From positions 1-64,000 of the forward strand of contig NZ_PVTK01000007.1 of assembly GCF_003002925.1 (NCBI RefSeq): a DNA stretch of 64,000 nt, in the 5' to 3' direction. This stretch comes from Vreelandella songnenensis (lineage in GTDB: Bacteria > Pseudomonadota > Gammaproteobacteria > Pseudomonadales > Halomonadaceae). The notes beneath the pieces are model-generated. The model searched no databases. It was not told where the DNA came from and saw nothing but the letters and a program-made list of their open reading frames with translations. Each line of letters begins with the position of its first letter. The stretch's first letter is position 1. A program made the position numbers and the translations under genes. Positions 45,893-54,515 of this stretch are shown here, piece after piece.

Positions 45893-45930
45893 AAAAAAAT
45901 GCCCCTGACGCCGAGGCGTAAGGGGCATTT
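45893..45930 (-). terminator. Terminator/attenuator between upp and uraA
   Basis: On the minus strand ATGCCCCT (complement of 45921-45928) pairs with AGGGGCAT (complement of 45899-45906), with a GCG/CGC continuation inside, followed by seven T residues. It ends the upp message unless RNA polymerase reads through into uraA. Confidence 0.8.
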
Positions 45931-45943
45931 TCAAACAGGATGC

Positions 45944-46573
45944 TTAACGGGTACCGAAAATCTTGTCGCCGGCATCGCCAAGACCCGGCACGATATAGCC
46001 GTTCTCGTCGAGACGGTCATCAATCGAGGCGGTATAGATCTCCACATCCGGGTAGGCATCCTGCACCCGCTTGATGCCTTCAGGAGCGGCCACCAGCACG
46101 ATCACTTTCATGGACTCACAGCCGCGCTCGCGCAGCATATCAAGGGTTGCCACCATGGAACCGCCGGTCGCCAGCATCGGGTCGATCACGATAGCCATGC
46201 GCTCTTCGATATCGTTGGCAAACTTTGAGAAGTAAGGCACCGGCTGAAACGTCTCTTCATCACGGTAAAGGCCGACAACGCTGACCCGCGCACTGGGAAT
46301 CAGATCCGTGACACCTTCGAGCATGCCAAGGCCGGCACGCAGAATGGGTACGACGGTGACCTTCTTGCCTTTCAGGCGGCGAGTAGCGATAGGCTCGCCG
46401 TTCCATCCCTGAATTTCGTGGTCCTCAAGCTCCAGCCCCTTGGTGGCCTCATAGGTCAGAAGCTTGGCTACTTCACCTGCCAGTTCACGAAAGCTCTTGG
46501 TGCTCAAATCCACTTCGCGCATCAGTCCCAGCTTATGTTGAACAAGGGGATGGTTAATGGCGTAGACACTCAT
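45944..46573 (-). CDS. upp: Uracil phosphoribosyltransferase
   Basis: A 209-residue enzyme making UMP from uracil and PRPP. It has [38 protein letters not shown] (PRPP loop) and the C-terminal [12 protein letters not shown]. Length equals E. coli Upp (208). Good start [15 protein letters not shown]. Confidence 0.96.
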   Translation of the reverse strand: MSVYAINHPLVQHKLGLMREVDLSTKSFRELAGEVAKLLTYEATKGLELEDHEIQGWNGEPIATRRLKGKKVTVVPILRAGLGMLEGVTDLIPSARVSVVGLYRDEETFQPVPYFSKFANDIEERMAIVIDPMLATGGSMVATLDMLRERGCESMKVIVLVAAPEGIKRVQDAYPDVEIYTASIDDRLDENGYIVPGLGDAGDKIFGTR

Positions 46574-46670
46574 GGGGCTTCCTCACTGCAGGGGATATCA
46601 GGATGACAACTCGCTGTCATCGTCAGGCATACAAAATTGCGCGCCATTCTACCCGCATCTGACCAACAGG

Positions 46671-47354
46671 TTAAGCGCTTTCCGGCAGTTGCCACTCAAT
46701 TGGCGTACGCCCCTGCTCTTCCAGGAACTTATTTGCCTGGGAAAACTGACGATTACCAAAAAAGCCCCGGTGCGCCGAGAGCGGTGAAGGGTGAGGAGAC
46801 TCGAGCACCAGATGGCGCTGCTGGTCGATCAGCGCCTTTTTCTGGCGCGCGTGGCTGCCCCACAGCAGGAACACGCAGGGCGGCGCGTGCTGACTGACCG
46901 TTTCAATTGCCCGGTCGGTAAACTGCTCCCAGCCCTTGCCTCGATGAGAGGCAGCATTGCCCTGCTCGACGGTCAACGCAGTATTCAAGAGCAGCACCCC
47001 CTGCTTGGCCCAGCTTACCAGGCTGCCGTGGGGCACCGGCTTGAAACCCACATCGTCTTCAAGCTCTTTGTAGATATTGGCAAGCGACGGGGGGACTCGC
47101 ACCCCCGCCTGAACAGAAAAACTCAACCCATGGGCTTGATTGGGGCCGTGGTACGGGTCCTGGCCCAGAATAACGACTTTCACTTCATTCAACGGTGTCA
47201 GCTCAAAGGCGCGAAACCAGTTGGACGAATGCGGATAGATCACTTTCTTGGCCGCTTTTTCCTGGGCCAGAAACTGCTTGAGCGACTTCATGTAGTCGGC
47301 GTCAAACTCATTCCCGAGCCATTGGCTCCAGTCGTTAGTCAGTGGATTAGTCAT
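46671..47354 (-). CDS. ung: Uracil-DNA glycosylase
   Basis: A 227-residue base-excision repair enzyme that removes uracil from DNA. The catalytic motif is [22 protein letters not shown] (Asp/His) and the second is [16 protein letters not shown]. The start at 47354 has AAAAGGA upstream and lies 8 bp inside gpt, so ung sits within a salvage gene run. A longer frame to 47396 is not favoured. Confidence 0.95.
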   Translation of the reverse strand: MTNPLTNDWSQWLGNEFDADYMKSLKQFLAQEKAAKKVIYPHSSNWFRAFELTPLNEVKVVILGQDPYHGPNQAHGLSFSVQAGVRVPPSLANIYKELEDDVGFKPVPHGSLVSWAKQGVLLLNTALTVEQGNAASHRGKGWEQFTDRAIETVSQHAPPCVFLLWGSHARQKKALIDQQRHLVLESPHPSPLSAHRGFFGNRQFSQANKFLEEQGRTPIEWQLPESA

Positions 47355-47835
47355 AATTCCTTTTAACTTGGTCGACGAGTGGCTCAACGTAGGCAATGCC
47401 CATATCCCAGGGGAACTGGATCCAGCACTGCTGAGCCACTTCAGTGAGATATTGGTCCACTAAGGGGCGCCCTTCCGGTTTAGCATAAATCGTCACGAAA
47501 TGCGCTTTTGGCAACATTTCGCGCACTGCCCGGGCGGTCTTGCCGGTATCCACCAGGTCATCGACCAGCAGCCAGCCTTCACCATCATGGTCAACGCCTT
47601 TCATGATGTTCAGGCCGCCCTGATCCATGTGGTCATAGCTTTTGATGCATACGGTATCAATCAGGCGAATATTGAGCTCACGGGCAATCAGAGCGGCCGG
47701 AATCAGCCCGCCGCGGGTGATCGCCACAATGCCCTTGAAGTCGCGCTCAATCATCTGGTGGCAAAGCTGACGCACATCACGGTGCAGCTGGTCCCAGGAG
47801 ATCGTGAAGTGTTGATGGTAGCGTTCGCTGCTCAT
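47347..47835 (-). CDS. gpt: Xanthine-guanine phosphoribosyltransferase
   Basis: A 162-residue purine phosphoribosyltransferase. It has [34 protein letters not shown], and the PRPP loop [15 protein letters not shown]. coli Gpt is 152 residues. Catalyses XMP and GMP formation. The frame open to 47868 overlaps apt; 47835 ([11 protein letters not shown]) matches the family start, but its ribosome site is weak. It shares an 8-bp overlap with ung. Confidence 0.9.
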   Translation of the reverse strand: MSSERYHQHFTISWDQLHRDVRQLCHQMIERDFKGIVAITRGGLIPAALIARELNIRLIDTVCIKSYDHMDQGGLNIMKGVDHDGEGWLLVDDLVDTGKTARAVREMLPKAHFVTIYAKPEGRPLVDQYLTEVAQQCWIQFPWDMGIAYVEPLVDQVKRNYD

Positions 47836-47843
47836 GAGGGGCG

Positions 47844-48389
47844 TTACTCGTCTTCGTTGAAAGAACACACCGCGAATACGCTAAACCCTGCATCGCGAAT
47901 TTTTTGAGAACCGCCCAGTTCAGGCAGGTCGATGATCGTTGCGGTTTCCACTACCTGCCCGCCGCAGCGCTGAATCAGGTTGGCGGCAGCAAGCATGGTG
48001 CCCCCCGTGGCGATCAGGTCATCCATCAACAGGATGCGATCATCTTTTTGAAAGGCGTCTGAATGAAGCTCGACTTCAGAGTGGCCGTACTCCAGCGTGT
48101 AGGTTTCGCTGACGGTCTTGAAAGGCAGTTTACCCTTCTTGCGAACCGGCACGAAGCTGCAGCCCAGCTCGTAAGCCAACGGCGCCCCGATAATGAAGCC
48201 GCGAGCATCAATCGCTGCGATAGCATCCAGGTTCATTTCCTGATAGCGGTGTACGAAGCTGTCAATCAGCTTGCGAAACGCCGCACTGTTTTGCAACAGC
48301 GGGGTAATATCGCGGAAGTTGACGCCCTGCTCGGGCCAGTCAGGAACGGTGCGAATAACCGACTTGATGTAGTCGCCGTAAATGCTCAT
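47844..48389 (-). CDS. apt: Adenine phosphoribosyltransferase
   Basis: A 181-residue enzyme making AMP from adenine. It has [41 protein letters not shown] and [23 protein letters not shown] before the second ATG supports 48389 rather than 48401. Eight bp separate it from gpt. With the adenine deaminase at the left of the window, adenine can go to AMP or hypoxanthine. Confidence 0.94.
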   Translation of the reverse strand: MSIYGDYIKSVIRTVPDWPEQGVNFRDITPLLQNSAAFRKLIDSFVHRYQEMNLDAIAAIDARGFIIGAPLAYELGCSFVPVRKKGKLPFKTVSETYTLEYGHSEVELHSDAFQKDDRILLMDDLIATGGTMLAAANLIQRCGGQVVETATIIDLPELGGSQKIRDAGFSVFAVCSFNEDE

Positions 48390-48429
48390 CGCGTCTCTCA
48401 TAGATTAATAAATAAATAGCCTGGGCGGT

Positions 48430-49728
48430 TTAACCCAGGAACAGGAACTTCACCGCAAACAGCAGTGCCAGGATCACGACCGCCGGGTTCAGGTCGCCAA
48501 AGCGGCCAGAGAGCGTCTTGATGCCCACAAAGCTAATAAACCCAAGGGCGATGCCGTCGGCAATCGAAAAGGTCAGCGGCATGGCAAGGGCGGCAATCAA
48601 TACCGGCGCAGCGTCGGTCGGGTCATCCCAATTGGCGTGGGCAAGACTACCGGCCATCAGTACCGCGACATACAAAAGCGCGCCTGCCGTGGCATAGGCA
48701 GGAATAGAGCCCGCCAGCGGCGCAAAGAACAGGCTGATCAAGAACAGTACGCCAACCACCACCGCCGTGAGCCCCGTGCGTCCGCCGGACGCAATACCCG
48801 CGGTAGATTCGATATAACTGGTCGTCGTGGATGTACCCAGCGCCGCGCCCGCCATTGAAGCAGTACTATCTGCCATCATGGCGCGCCCGATACGCGGCAG
48901 CTTGCCATCCTTGTCCAGCAGCTTGCCGCGATGGGCAACGCCCACCAGAGTGCCCGAGGTATCAAACAGATCCACAAACAGGAAGGCAAAGATCACGCTG
49001 AGCATGGCGACGTCCAGCGCGCCCATCAAATCCATCGCCATGAAGGTAGGTGCAATCGACGGCGGCATCGACATCACCCCGGCATACTGGTTATGACCCA
49101 GCAGCATGGCCATGATGGTGATGCCCAGAATCCCGATCAGAACCGCCCCCTTGACCCGCAGGTAGGCAAGCGCGGTAATCATAAAAAAGCCCAGCAGCGC
49201 ATAGAGCGGCGCGGGCTCGGAAAGATCACCCATGGACACGAAAGTAGCCGGATTGGCGACCACTATCCCTGAGTTCTTGAGCGCGATCATGGCAAGAAAC
49301 AGACCGATACCCGCCGCGATCCCCAGGCGCAGCGACATCGGGATCGAGTTGATGATCCACTCGCGAATCTTGAAGATGCTCAGCAGAAAAAACGTCAGGC
49401 CCGAGAAGAAGACCGCCCCGAGAGCCGCCTCCCAGGTATACCCCATGCCGAGTACCACTCCATAGGTAAAGAAGGCGTTCAGCCCCATGCCCGGCGCCTG
49501 GGCAATGGGGTAGTTGGCCCACATACCCATCACGAAACAGCCAATAGCCGCGGCCACACAGGTGGCCACAAACACGGCGCCGTAATCCATGCCCGCTTCC
49601 GAAAGGATGCTCGGATTCACGAAAATGATGTAGGCCATGGTCAGGAACGTGGTAATTCCGGCCACAACCTCGGTTTTCACATTCGTGTTCAGCTCGGTCA
49701 GCTTGAAATAGTTGTCCAGAAATTTCAT
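48430..49728 (-). CDS. AzgA-type (NCS2) purine permease
   Basis: A 432-residue polytopic transporter of the AzgA/GhxP/AdeP branch. It has FKLTELNTNVKTEVVAGITTFLTMAYIIFVNPSILSEAGM at the start and GTSTTTSYIESTAGIASGGRTGLTAVV in the binding region. Substrates are probably hypoxanthine, guanine or adenine; the exact one is not decidable. An open frame reaches 49866, but 49728 is the family start. It leads the apt-gpt-ung run (40 bp to apt). Confidence 0.88.
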   Translation of the reverse strand: MKFLDNYFKLTELNTNVKTEVVAGITTFLTMAYIIFVNPSILSEAGMDYGAVFVATCVAAAIGCFVMGMWANYPIAQAPGMGLNAFFTYGVVLGMGYTWEAALGAVFFSGLTFFLLSIFKIREWIINSIPMSLRLGIAAGIGLFLAMIALKNSGIVVANPATFVSMGDLSEPAPLYALLGFFMITALAYLRVKGAVLIGILGITIMAMLLGHNQYAGVMSMPPSIAPTFMAMDLMGALDVAMLSVIFAFLFVDLFDTSGTLVGVAHRGKLLDKDGKLPRIGRAMMADSTASMAGAALGTSTTTSYIESTAGIASGGRTGLTAVVVGVLFLISLFFAPLAGSIPAYATAGALLYVAVLMAGSLAHANWDDPTDAAPVLIAALAMPLTFSIADGIALGFISFVGIKTLSGRFGDLNPAVVILALLFAVKFLFLG

Positions 49729-49925
49729 GTAGGTTTTTATCCTTCGCGCAAACGCAGAATGCGTCCCCTTGGAGCGAGAAAAGCCGCACATATTACCGAA
49801 AGGCACTGCGTGATGCGAGCGCCTAGCGCGCAGCCGGTTCAGGCGGAAACGTCTTCCGCCCGTCATTTGCTAGCAATCTTCAGGCCATGCGCTAACCGAT
49901 CGGTCAGTTGGCCGCCATTAGCCGC

Positions 49926-50552
49926 TTATAACCGCTTGGCCAGCACCCGCTCGACCGTCTCAACGATAACCTGGGTTTGAGGATCGATTTCGATATTAAC
50001 CTCATCGCCAGGCACCCGCTCACTCAAGACGGTGCGGTTGAGCGTCTCGGGAATCAGGTTGACGCTAAACTCGATGCCGCTGTCATCGGCGCTGCGACGT
50101 ACATCGCCCACCGTCAGGCTGATGCCATCCACCCCGATATAGCCTTTCTCGAAGACAAATCGTCCGATGGTATCCGGCAAGGCAAACCACAGCCGGCGAT
50201 TGTTGGGCGCTTCTTCGATCGCCACCACCTGCGCCATGCAGATAATATGACCCGACATGGAATGCCCGCCAATTTCATCGCCGAATCGCGCGGCGCGCTC
50301 TATATTGACGCGCGCACCCTGGGTAATTGCACCAAGGTTAGTCAGTCGAAGCGTTTCACGCATCAAGTCAAAGCTGATGTTGTCGCCATTCATCGCGGTA
50401 ACGGTCAGGCAGACGCCGTTATGAGCAACCGAGGCGCCAATTTCCAGCCCCTCGCGCATGGTCGGCGGCAGTGCCACCACGTGGGTTCGAAACTCTTCAA
50501 GCTCATGCACCTCGATAACTTCGGCGGTGCCCTGCACGATCCCGGTAAACAT
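49926..50552 (-). CDS. ribE: Riboflavin synthase alpha subunit
   Basis: A 208-residue enzyme dismutating two lumazines to riboflavin. It has the family-typical start MFTGIVQGTAEV and two homologous barrels, the first ending SGHIICMAQVV, the second with GVDGISLTV. ATG 50552 is used rather than TTG 50558. No FMN riboswitch-like element is seen upstream, so it appears unlinked to a rib operon. Confidence 0.93.
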   Translation of the reverse strand: MFTGIVQGTAEVIEVHELEEFRTHVVALPPTMREGLEIGASVAHNGVCLTVTAMNGDNISFDLMRETLRLTNLGAITQGARVNIERAARFGDEIGGHSMSGHIICMAQVVAIEEAPNNRRLWFALPDTIGRFVFEKGYIGVDGISLTVGDVRRSADDSGIEFSVNLIPETLNRTVLSERVPGDEVNIEIDPQTQVIVETVERVLAKRL

Positions 50553-50796
50553 AATCAAACCCCTGGTACGCTGCCTTAAAGGCGCTTATTCAAACACGAA
50601 TCCACAAAGGTGCAAGTCTCCGCTGATACCTGTGGCACTGCGCTTGTTAGTCAATGCGCGGCCGAGCGACTGCGCCCAAGCGCGGGTTGCCAGGACAGTT
50701 ACACCGATCTCAAGAGTAGAATGACCCACCAAGCAGCGCTTAATCATGCGTTTCGCCTGATTGTAAGCGCTGCAGCCCAAAATAAGCCGGTTTCAA

Positions 50797-50825
50797 TTGA
50801 CAACCTCAAAGGTGCTCTTTAGACT
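50797..50825 (+). promoter_or_regulatory. Strong Sigma-70 promoter upstream of metNIQ
   Basis: TTGACA (50797-50802), 17-bp spacer, TAGACT (50820-50825). The -35 is perfect and the -10 keeps the key T, A and T. Predicted start about 50832, that is ~183 nt before metN. Confidence 0.75.
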
Positions 50826-50831
50826 TTTGGC

Positions 50832-50952
50832 CCATGTAATGACGCCGATTTGTACCCAGATTGCGGGCGTCCACCAAGTCTTTGGCCTGGTGAAGTGCAG
50901 CTAAAAGGGTGTGTCCAGCGTTGATGGCCACCCGTAAGGGTGGCCTTTTTTT
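50832..50952 (+). ncRNA. Candidate attenuator leader or small RNA upstream of metNIQ
   Basis: About 120 nt run from a strong promoter to a strong terminator. Local stems visible: GACGCC with GGCGTC near 50840-50872, and CACCA with TGGTG near 50874-50895. GGGTG (50907-50911) could pair with CACCC (50929-50933), which is half of the terminator stem, so an antiterminator is possible. No known SAM riboswitch signature is recognised. It could be a metNIQ attenuator or an independent sRNA; the boundaries are inferred. Confidence 0.5.
50926..50952 (+). terminator. Intrinsic terminator in the metNIQ leader
   Basis: GGCCACCC (50926-50933), loop GTAA, GGGTGGCC (50938-50945), then seven T. It ends 62 bp before the metN start codon and no gene precedes it on this strand. 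Confidence 0.85.
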
Positions 50953-51014
50953 ATTCCCCGCCCAGCGCTTGCTCCCCCGCACTCCGTCTAAGGCCTCCCA
51001 TTAAGGCAGACGCC

Positions 51015-52058
51015 ATGATAGAACTCAGTAACGTTAGCAAAACCTATGGCAGCGGCGAGAGCGCCGTCCATGCCCTCAAAGATGTCAATTTACGCGTGCC
51101 CAAGGGCACCATCCACGGTGTCATCGGCCTTTCCGGTGCTGGCAAGTCTACCCTGATTCGCTGTGTCAACTTGCTTGAACGCCCGACCCAGGGCAGCGTG
51201 ACGGTCGATGGCCAGGAAATGACGCGCCTGAGCGGCAGCGCCCTGAACCAGGCCCGCCACCGCATCGGCATGATCTTTCAGCATTTCAACCTGCTGACCA
51301 CCCGAAATGTTTATGACAACGTCGCCCTCCCCCTTGAGCTGATGGGCGAAAAACGCAGCGTCATTAAAGAGCGCGTGCTGCCCTTGCTCGAGATGGTCGG
51401 CCTGGCAGACAAGGCGCAGCAGTACCCCGCGCAACTATCCGGCGGCCAGAAGCAGCGGGTGGCCATCGCCCGGGCACTCGCCAGCAAGCCCAACGTGCTG
51501 CTGTGCGATGAGGCAACCTCTGCGCTTGACCCGCAAACCACCGGCTCGATCCTTGAGCTTCTTCGCGATATCAACCAGCAGCTGGGCATTACCATCCTCT
51601 TGATTACTCACGAGATGGAAGTGGTCAAGTCGATCTGCTACCGCGTAAGCCTCATTTCCAACGGCGCACTGGTGGAAGACGCTGAGGTGGGTGACTTTTT
51701 CACTGCTCCCGTTACCCAGCTGGGCCGAGAGTTTCTCAACGATTTCTTGCAGCTCACCCCACCCAAGGAGCTGCTTGAACGGTTGGAAGCCGCACCGGGG
51801 CCCGCCACCCATCCGGTCGTACGGCTCACGTTCTCCGGTGATGCCGTTTCCACTCCGCTGATTTCACGTCTGGCGCGTGATTGCAACGTGGACGTCAGCA
51901 TTCTGCAAGCCAAGGTGGAATCGATCCAGGATCGTACGCTGGGCCTCATGATTGCCGAACTGCTGGGGTCAGAGGCGCAAACCCGGGAAGCCATGGACTA
52001 TCTTCAATCCCACCAACTGCAAGTAGAGGTACTGGGTCATGTCCAGCGCACTAGTTAA
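51015..52058 (+). CDS. metN: Methionine ABC importer ATP-binding protein MetN
   Basis: A 347-residue ATPase of the D-/L-methionine importer. Walker A GLSGAGKST, Q-loop MIFQHFNLL, signature LSGGQKQRVAIARAL and Walker B LLCDEATSALDP. The C-terminal NIL domain (about 270-347) is the methionine-sensing domain that gives trans-inhibition in MetNI. The start at 51015 follows AAGGCAGACGCC; a frame beginning at 50940 lies in the terminator. Overlaps metI by 20 bp. Confidence 0.95.
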   Translation: MIELSNVSKTYGSGESAVHALKDVNLRVPKGTIHGVIGLSGAGKSTLIRCVNLLERPTQGSVTVDGQEMTRLSGSALNQARHRIGMIFQHFNLLTTRNVYDNVALPLELMGEKRSVIKERVLPLLEMVGLADKAQQYPAQLSGGQKQRVAIARALASKPNVLLCDEATSALDPQTTGSILELLRDINQQLGITILLITHEMEVVKSICYRVSLISNGALVEDAEVGDFFTAPVTQLGREFLNDFLQLTPPKELLERLEAAPGPATHPVVRLTFSGDAVSTPLISRLARDCNVDVSILQAKVESIQDRTLGLMIAELLGSEAQTREAMDYLQSHQLQVEVLGHVQRTS

Positions 52059-52692
52059 CCTTATTCTCCAGGCCACGCTGGATACGCTTTACATGGTGGC
52101 GATTTCCGGCGTGATCTCGACCCTGGTCGGGCTGCCCTTGGGCGTTCTGCTGTACGCCACGCGGCCACGCCAGATTCTGGCACAGCCGGTGCTCAACCAA
52201 GTACTCAGCATCATTACCAATGTGGGCCGCTCGATCCCTTTTATCATCCTGATGGTGGCCATCATTCCGTTTACGCGCATGCTGGTCGGCACATCGATTG
52301 GTATCAATGCAGCGTCTGTCCCACTCACGATTGCCGCCATCCCCTTTGTGGCACGCCTGATCGAAGGGGCGCTCAATGAGGTATCACCAGGGCTTGTGGA
52401 ATCTGCTCAGTCAATGGGCGCCACCCCCTGGCAAATCATTTGCAAGGTGCTGGTGCCCGAAGCACGCGGCGGCATTATCACAGGCCTTACCATCACCCTG
52501 GTAACGCTGGTGAGCTATTCCGCCATGGCTGGCGCGGTTGGCGGCGGCGGCCTGGGCGACCTGGGGATTCGCTACGGCTACAACCGGTTTAACCCGACCA
52601 TCATGCTGATTACCGTTGTCATTCTGGTCGTCATGGTGCAAGTTTTCCAAAGCGTGGGCGATTACCTGGTACGCAAGAGTGATCGCAAGTAG
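52039..52692 (+). CDS. metI: Methionine ABC importer permease MetI
   Basis: A 217-residue permease with five hydrophobic segments. The EAA-loop equivalent EVSPGLVESAQSMGATPWQIICKVLVPEAR couples to MetN, and the end GGLGDLGIRYGYNRFNPTIMLITVVILV is family-typical. Starts inside the metN end, indicating tight coupling. Confidence 0.95.
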   Translation: MSSALVNLILQATLDTLYMVAISGVISTLVGLPLGVLLYATRPRQILAQPVLNQVLSIITNVGRSIPFIILMVAIIPFTRMLVGTSIGINAASVPLTIAAIPFVARLIEGALNEVSPGLVESAQSMGATPWQIICKVLVPEARGGIITGLTITLVTLVSYSAMAGAVGGGGLGDLGIRYGYNRFNPTIMLITVVILVVMVQVFQSVGDYLVRKSDRK

Positions 52693-52796
52693 CGATAGCC
52701 ATCTCCCACCCTCACTTATAACAAAAACACATTAGACTTATTTTTCTTATTCCAGCATCATTGAAAAATAGCGGCATAACGCAACAGGAGATATTC

Positions 52797-53588
52797 ATGC
52801 AAAAATTAGTTATCGGTACGCTCACCGCTCTGGCCTTGGCCGTCAACGTTGCCAATGCAGAAACCCGCACCATCAAGATGGGCACCGTTGCCGGCCCGGA
52901 AACCGAAGTGATGGAAGTGGCTGCACGCATCGCCAAGGAAGAGTACGACCTGAACGTTGAGATCATCGAATTCACCGACTATGTGACGCCTAACGCGGCT
53001 CTGGCGGATGGCAGCCTGGATGCCAACGCTTATCAGCACGCCCCTTACCTGAACTCGATGGTCAATGATCGTGGCTACGATCTCGCAGTGGCGGGCTACA
53101 CCTTTGTGTACCCGATTGGCGCCTACTCCGAGAAATTCGACAGCATTGACGACCTGCCCGATGGCGCTCAGATTGCCCTGCCCAACGACCCTTCCAACGA
53201 AGGTCGTGCGCTGATCCTGATGCACAACGAAGGCCTGATCACTCTGAACGATCCGGAAAACCTCGAAGCCACCCCGATCGATATCGCGGAAAACCCGCAC
53301 AACTTCCGTTTCCGTGAAATCGAAGCGGCTCAGCTTCCGCGCGTGCTGCCGGATGTGGACATGGCCTTCATCAACAATACCTTTGCTCAGCCAGCCGGCT
53401 TGAGCCTGGAGGATGCGCTGATCAAGGAAGGCCCGGAGTCTCCTTACGTGAACCTGATTGCCGTGCGCGGTGGTGACGAAGAGCGTGAAGACATTCGCCA
53501 ACTGGTCGATGCCTACCAGCGCGACGAAGTAGCAGCAAAAGCAGAAGAGCTGTTCAAGGGTGCCGCAGTTCCAGGCTGGACGGAATAA
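52797..53588 (+). CDS. metQ: Methionine-binding protein MetQ
   Basis: A 263-residue periplasmic binding protein of the NlpA family (FTDYVTPNAALADGSLDANAYQHAPYL). The signal peptide (~21 residues) ends LAVNVANA and looks like signal peptidase I cleavage before ETRT. There is no Cys lipobox, unlike the E. coli lipoprotein, so it should be a soluble periplasmic protein. AGGAG supports the ATG at 52797. About 100 bp separate it from metI. Confidence 0.93.
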   Translation: MQKLVIGTLTALALAVNVANAETRTIKMGTVAGPETEVMEVAARIAKEEYDLNVEIIEFTDYVTPNAALADGSLDANAYQHAPYLNSMVNDRGYDLAVAGYTFVYPIGAYSEKFDSIDDLPDGAQIALPNDPSNEGRALILMHNEGLITLNDPENLEATPIDIAENPHNFRFREIEAAQLPRVLPDVDMAFINNTFAQPAGLSLEDALIKEGPESPYVNLIAVRGGDEEREDIRQLVDAYQRDEVAAKAEELFKGAAVPGWTE

Positions 53589-53617
53589 ACCGCTTATCTA
53601 CCTAATCAGCAATCCTG

Positions 53618-53645
53618 AACAGGCCGGCCTTAGGGCCGGCCTGTT
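53618..53645. terminator. 12-bp hairpin after metQ
   Basis: AACAGGCCGGCC (53618-53629), loop TTAG, GGCCGGCCTGTT (53634-53645). A perfect stem but with only a short T stretch, GTTGCG. It may be a weak terminator separating metNIQ from msrC. Confidence 0.65.
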
Positions 53646-53663
53646 GCGTCAGAAGAGATCACC

Positions 53664-54134
53664 ATGGCATCAATTGATTACACGCTGTTAAACCGCCAAC
53701 TGGAAGCGCTGCTGGACACGCGTGACTGGCTCACCAATAGTGCCCAGACCTGCGCCTTCATTCAGCAGGAGATCGCCGACCTTAACTGGGCAGGCTTCTA
53801 CCTTCAGCGCCATCCAGAGGTATTAGGATTGGGTCCGTTTCAGGGCAAGCCCGCCTGTCACCCCATCCCCTTCAGCAAGGGAGTTTGCGGCGCAGCAGCG
53901 CGACAGCAGCTCACTCAGCGCGTAGATGACGTGCATGCGGTCGCTGATCATATCGCCTGCGATGCCAATTCACGCTCGGAACTGGTAGTACCCATCGTGG
54001 TGGATGGCTACCTTTGGGGCGTTCTGGATCTGGATAGCCCATCGCCCGCGCGCTTCACGGCAGAAGACCAGGCTGGCATCGAAGCATTGGTAGCAACGTT
54101 TCAGCGCCAGACCGATTTCACCAAAGGCGTTTGA
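53664..54134 (+). CDS. msrC: Free methionine-(R)-sulfoxide reductase (GAF domain)
   Basis: A 156-residue GAF-fold enzyme reducing free methionine-R-sulfoxide. The three cysteines are Cys65, Cys75 and Cys99; their 10- and 24-residue spacings equal E. coli fRMsr (84, 94, 118). Motifs are NWAGFYLQ and SELVVPIVVDGYLWGVLDLDSP. It is 76 bp after metQ, so imported methionine sulfoxide could be reduced on arrival. Confidence 0.93.
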   Translation: MASIDYTLLNRQLEALLDTRDWLTNSAQTCAFIQQEIADLNWAGFYLQRHPEVLGLGPFQGKPACHPIPFSKGVCGAAARQQLTQRVDDVHAVADHIACDANSRSELVVPIVVDGYLWGVLDLDSPSPARFTAEDQAGIEALVATFQRQTDFTKGV

Positions 54135-54138
54135 TCAA

Positions 54139-54414
54139 CTAGTGGTAGGTATGCAGGTGAATAGTGCAAAAGGCGCGGAAAATCACATCGCTCATGGAAA
54201 GCTCGCCGCTACGCCGGGCTTTGCGCAAGGTCTGTTCAAGTATTTCCTGCGCCTTGTGATGGCTCAAGCCTAGCTGATGGGCCGTCTGATAATAGTCTTC
54301 AAGCTCAGCGCTTTCGAGATCGCTGCTTACCGGGCGAATACTCGCCTGGGGCTTGAAGCCACCGCCCATACTGCTTAATGCTGTGAACCAGCTGGGTATT
54401 ACGTTGAGGTACAT
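54139..54414 (-). CDS. Uncharacterised 91-residue protein
   Basis: I do not recognise it. The N-terminal ~30 residues are neutral (MYLNVIPSWFTALSSMGG); the middle is a helical acidic/basic stretch (SAELEDYYQTAHQLG...KAQEILEQTLRKARRSG) and the C-terminus is His-rich. No Cys-rich or membrane pattern. AAGGAT upstream of ATG 54414 supports expression. It converges on msrC with 4 bp between stops and diverges from the candidate sRNA. Confidence 0.65.
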   Translation of the reverse strand: MYLNVIPSWFTALSSMGGGFKPQASIRPVSSDLESAELEDYYQTAHQLGLSHHKAQEILEQTLRKARRSGELSMSDVIFRAFCTIHLHTYH

Positions 54415-54446
54415 AGTTCTATCCTTGAATTATGCTCGTCAGTAGC

Positions 54447-54463
54447 GTAGCTCAAAGAGCTAC
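54447..54463. promoter_or_regulatory. Palindrome upstream of the candidate sRNA
   Basis: GTAGCTC-AAA-GAGCTAC is a perfect 7-bp dyad, centred about 60 bp before the predicted sRNA start. This is where GacA/UvrY sites lie on Csr/Rsm sRNA promoters. The outer bases GTAG/CTACA resemble the GacA consensus TGTAAG-N6-CTTACA only partly, so the identity is tentative. Confidence 0.5.
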
Positions 54464-54515
54464 AAGATCCAGTACAATACTGTTCATAAAATGCTTGTGC
54501 AGATATTATACATGA

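Larger units (their letters stand above)
50553..51014. other. 462-bp gap between ribE and metN
   Basis: It holds a consensus rightward promoter (50797-50825) and a terminated leader (50832-50952) before metN; see those entries. I see no supported gene in 50553-50796, where the ribE promoter should lie. Confidence 0.6.

Noticed and set aside
50832..50952. metNIQ leader considered as a SAM, SAH or T-box element.
   Set aside because: None of the conserved core sequences of those classes is visible, so it is reported as unclassified.
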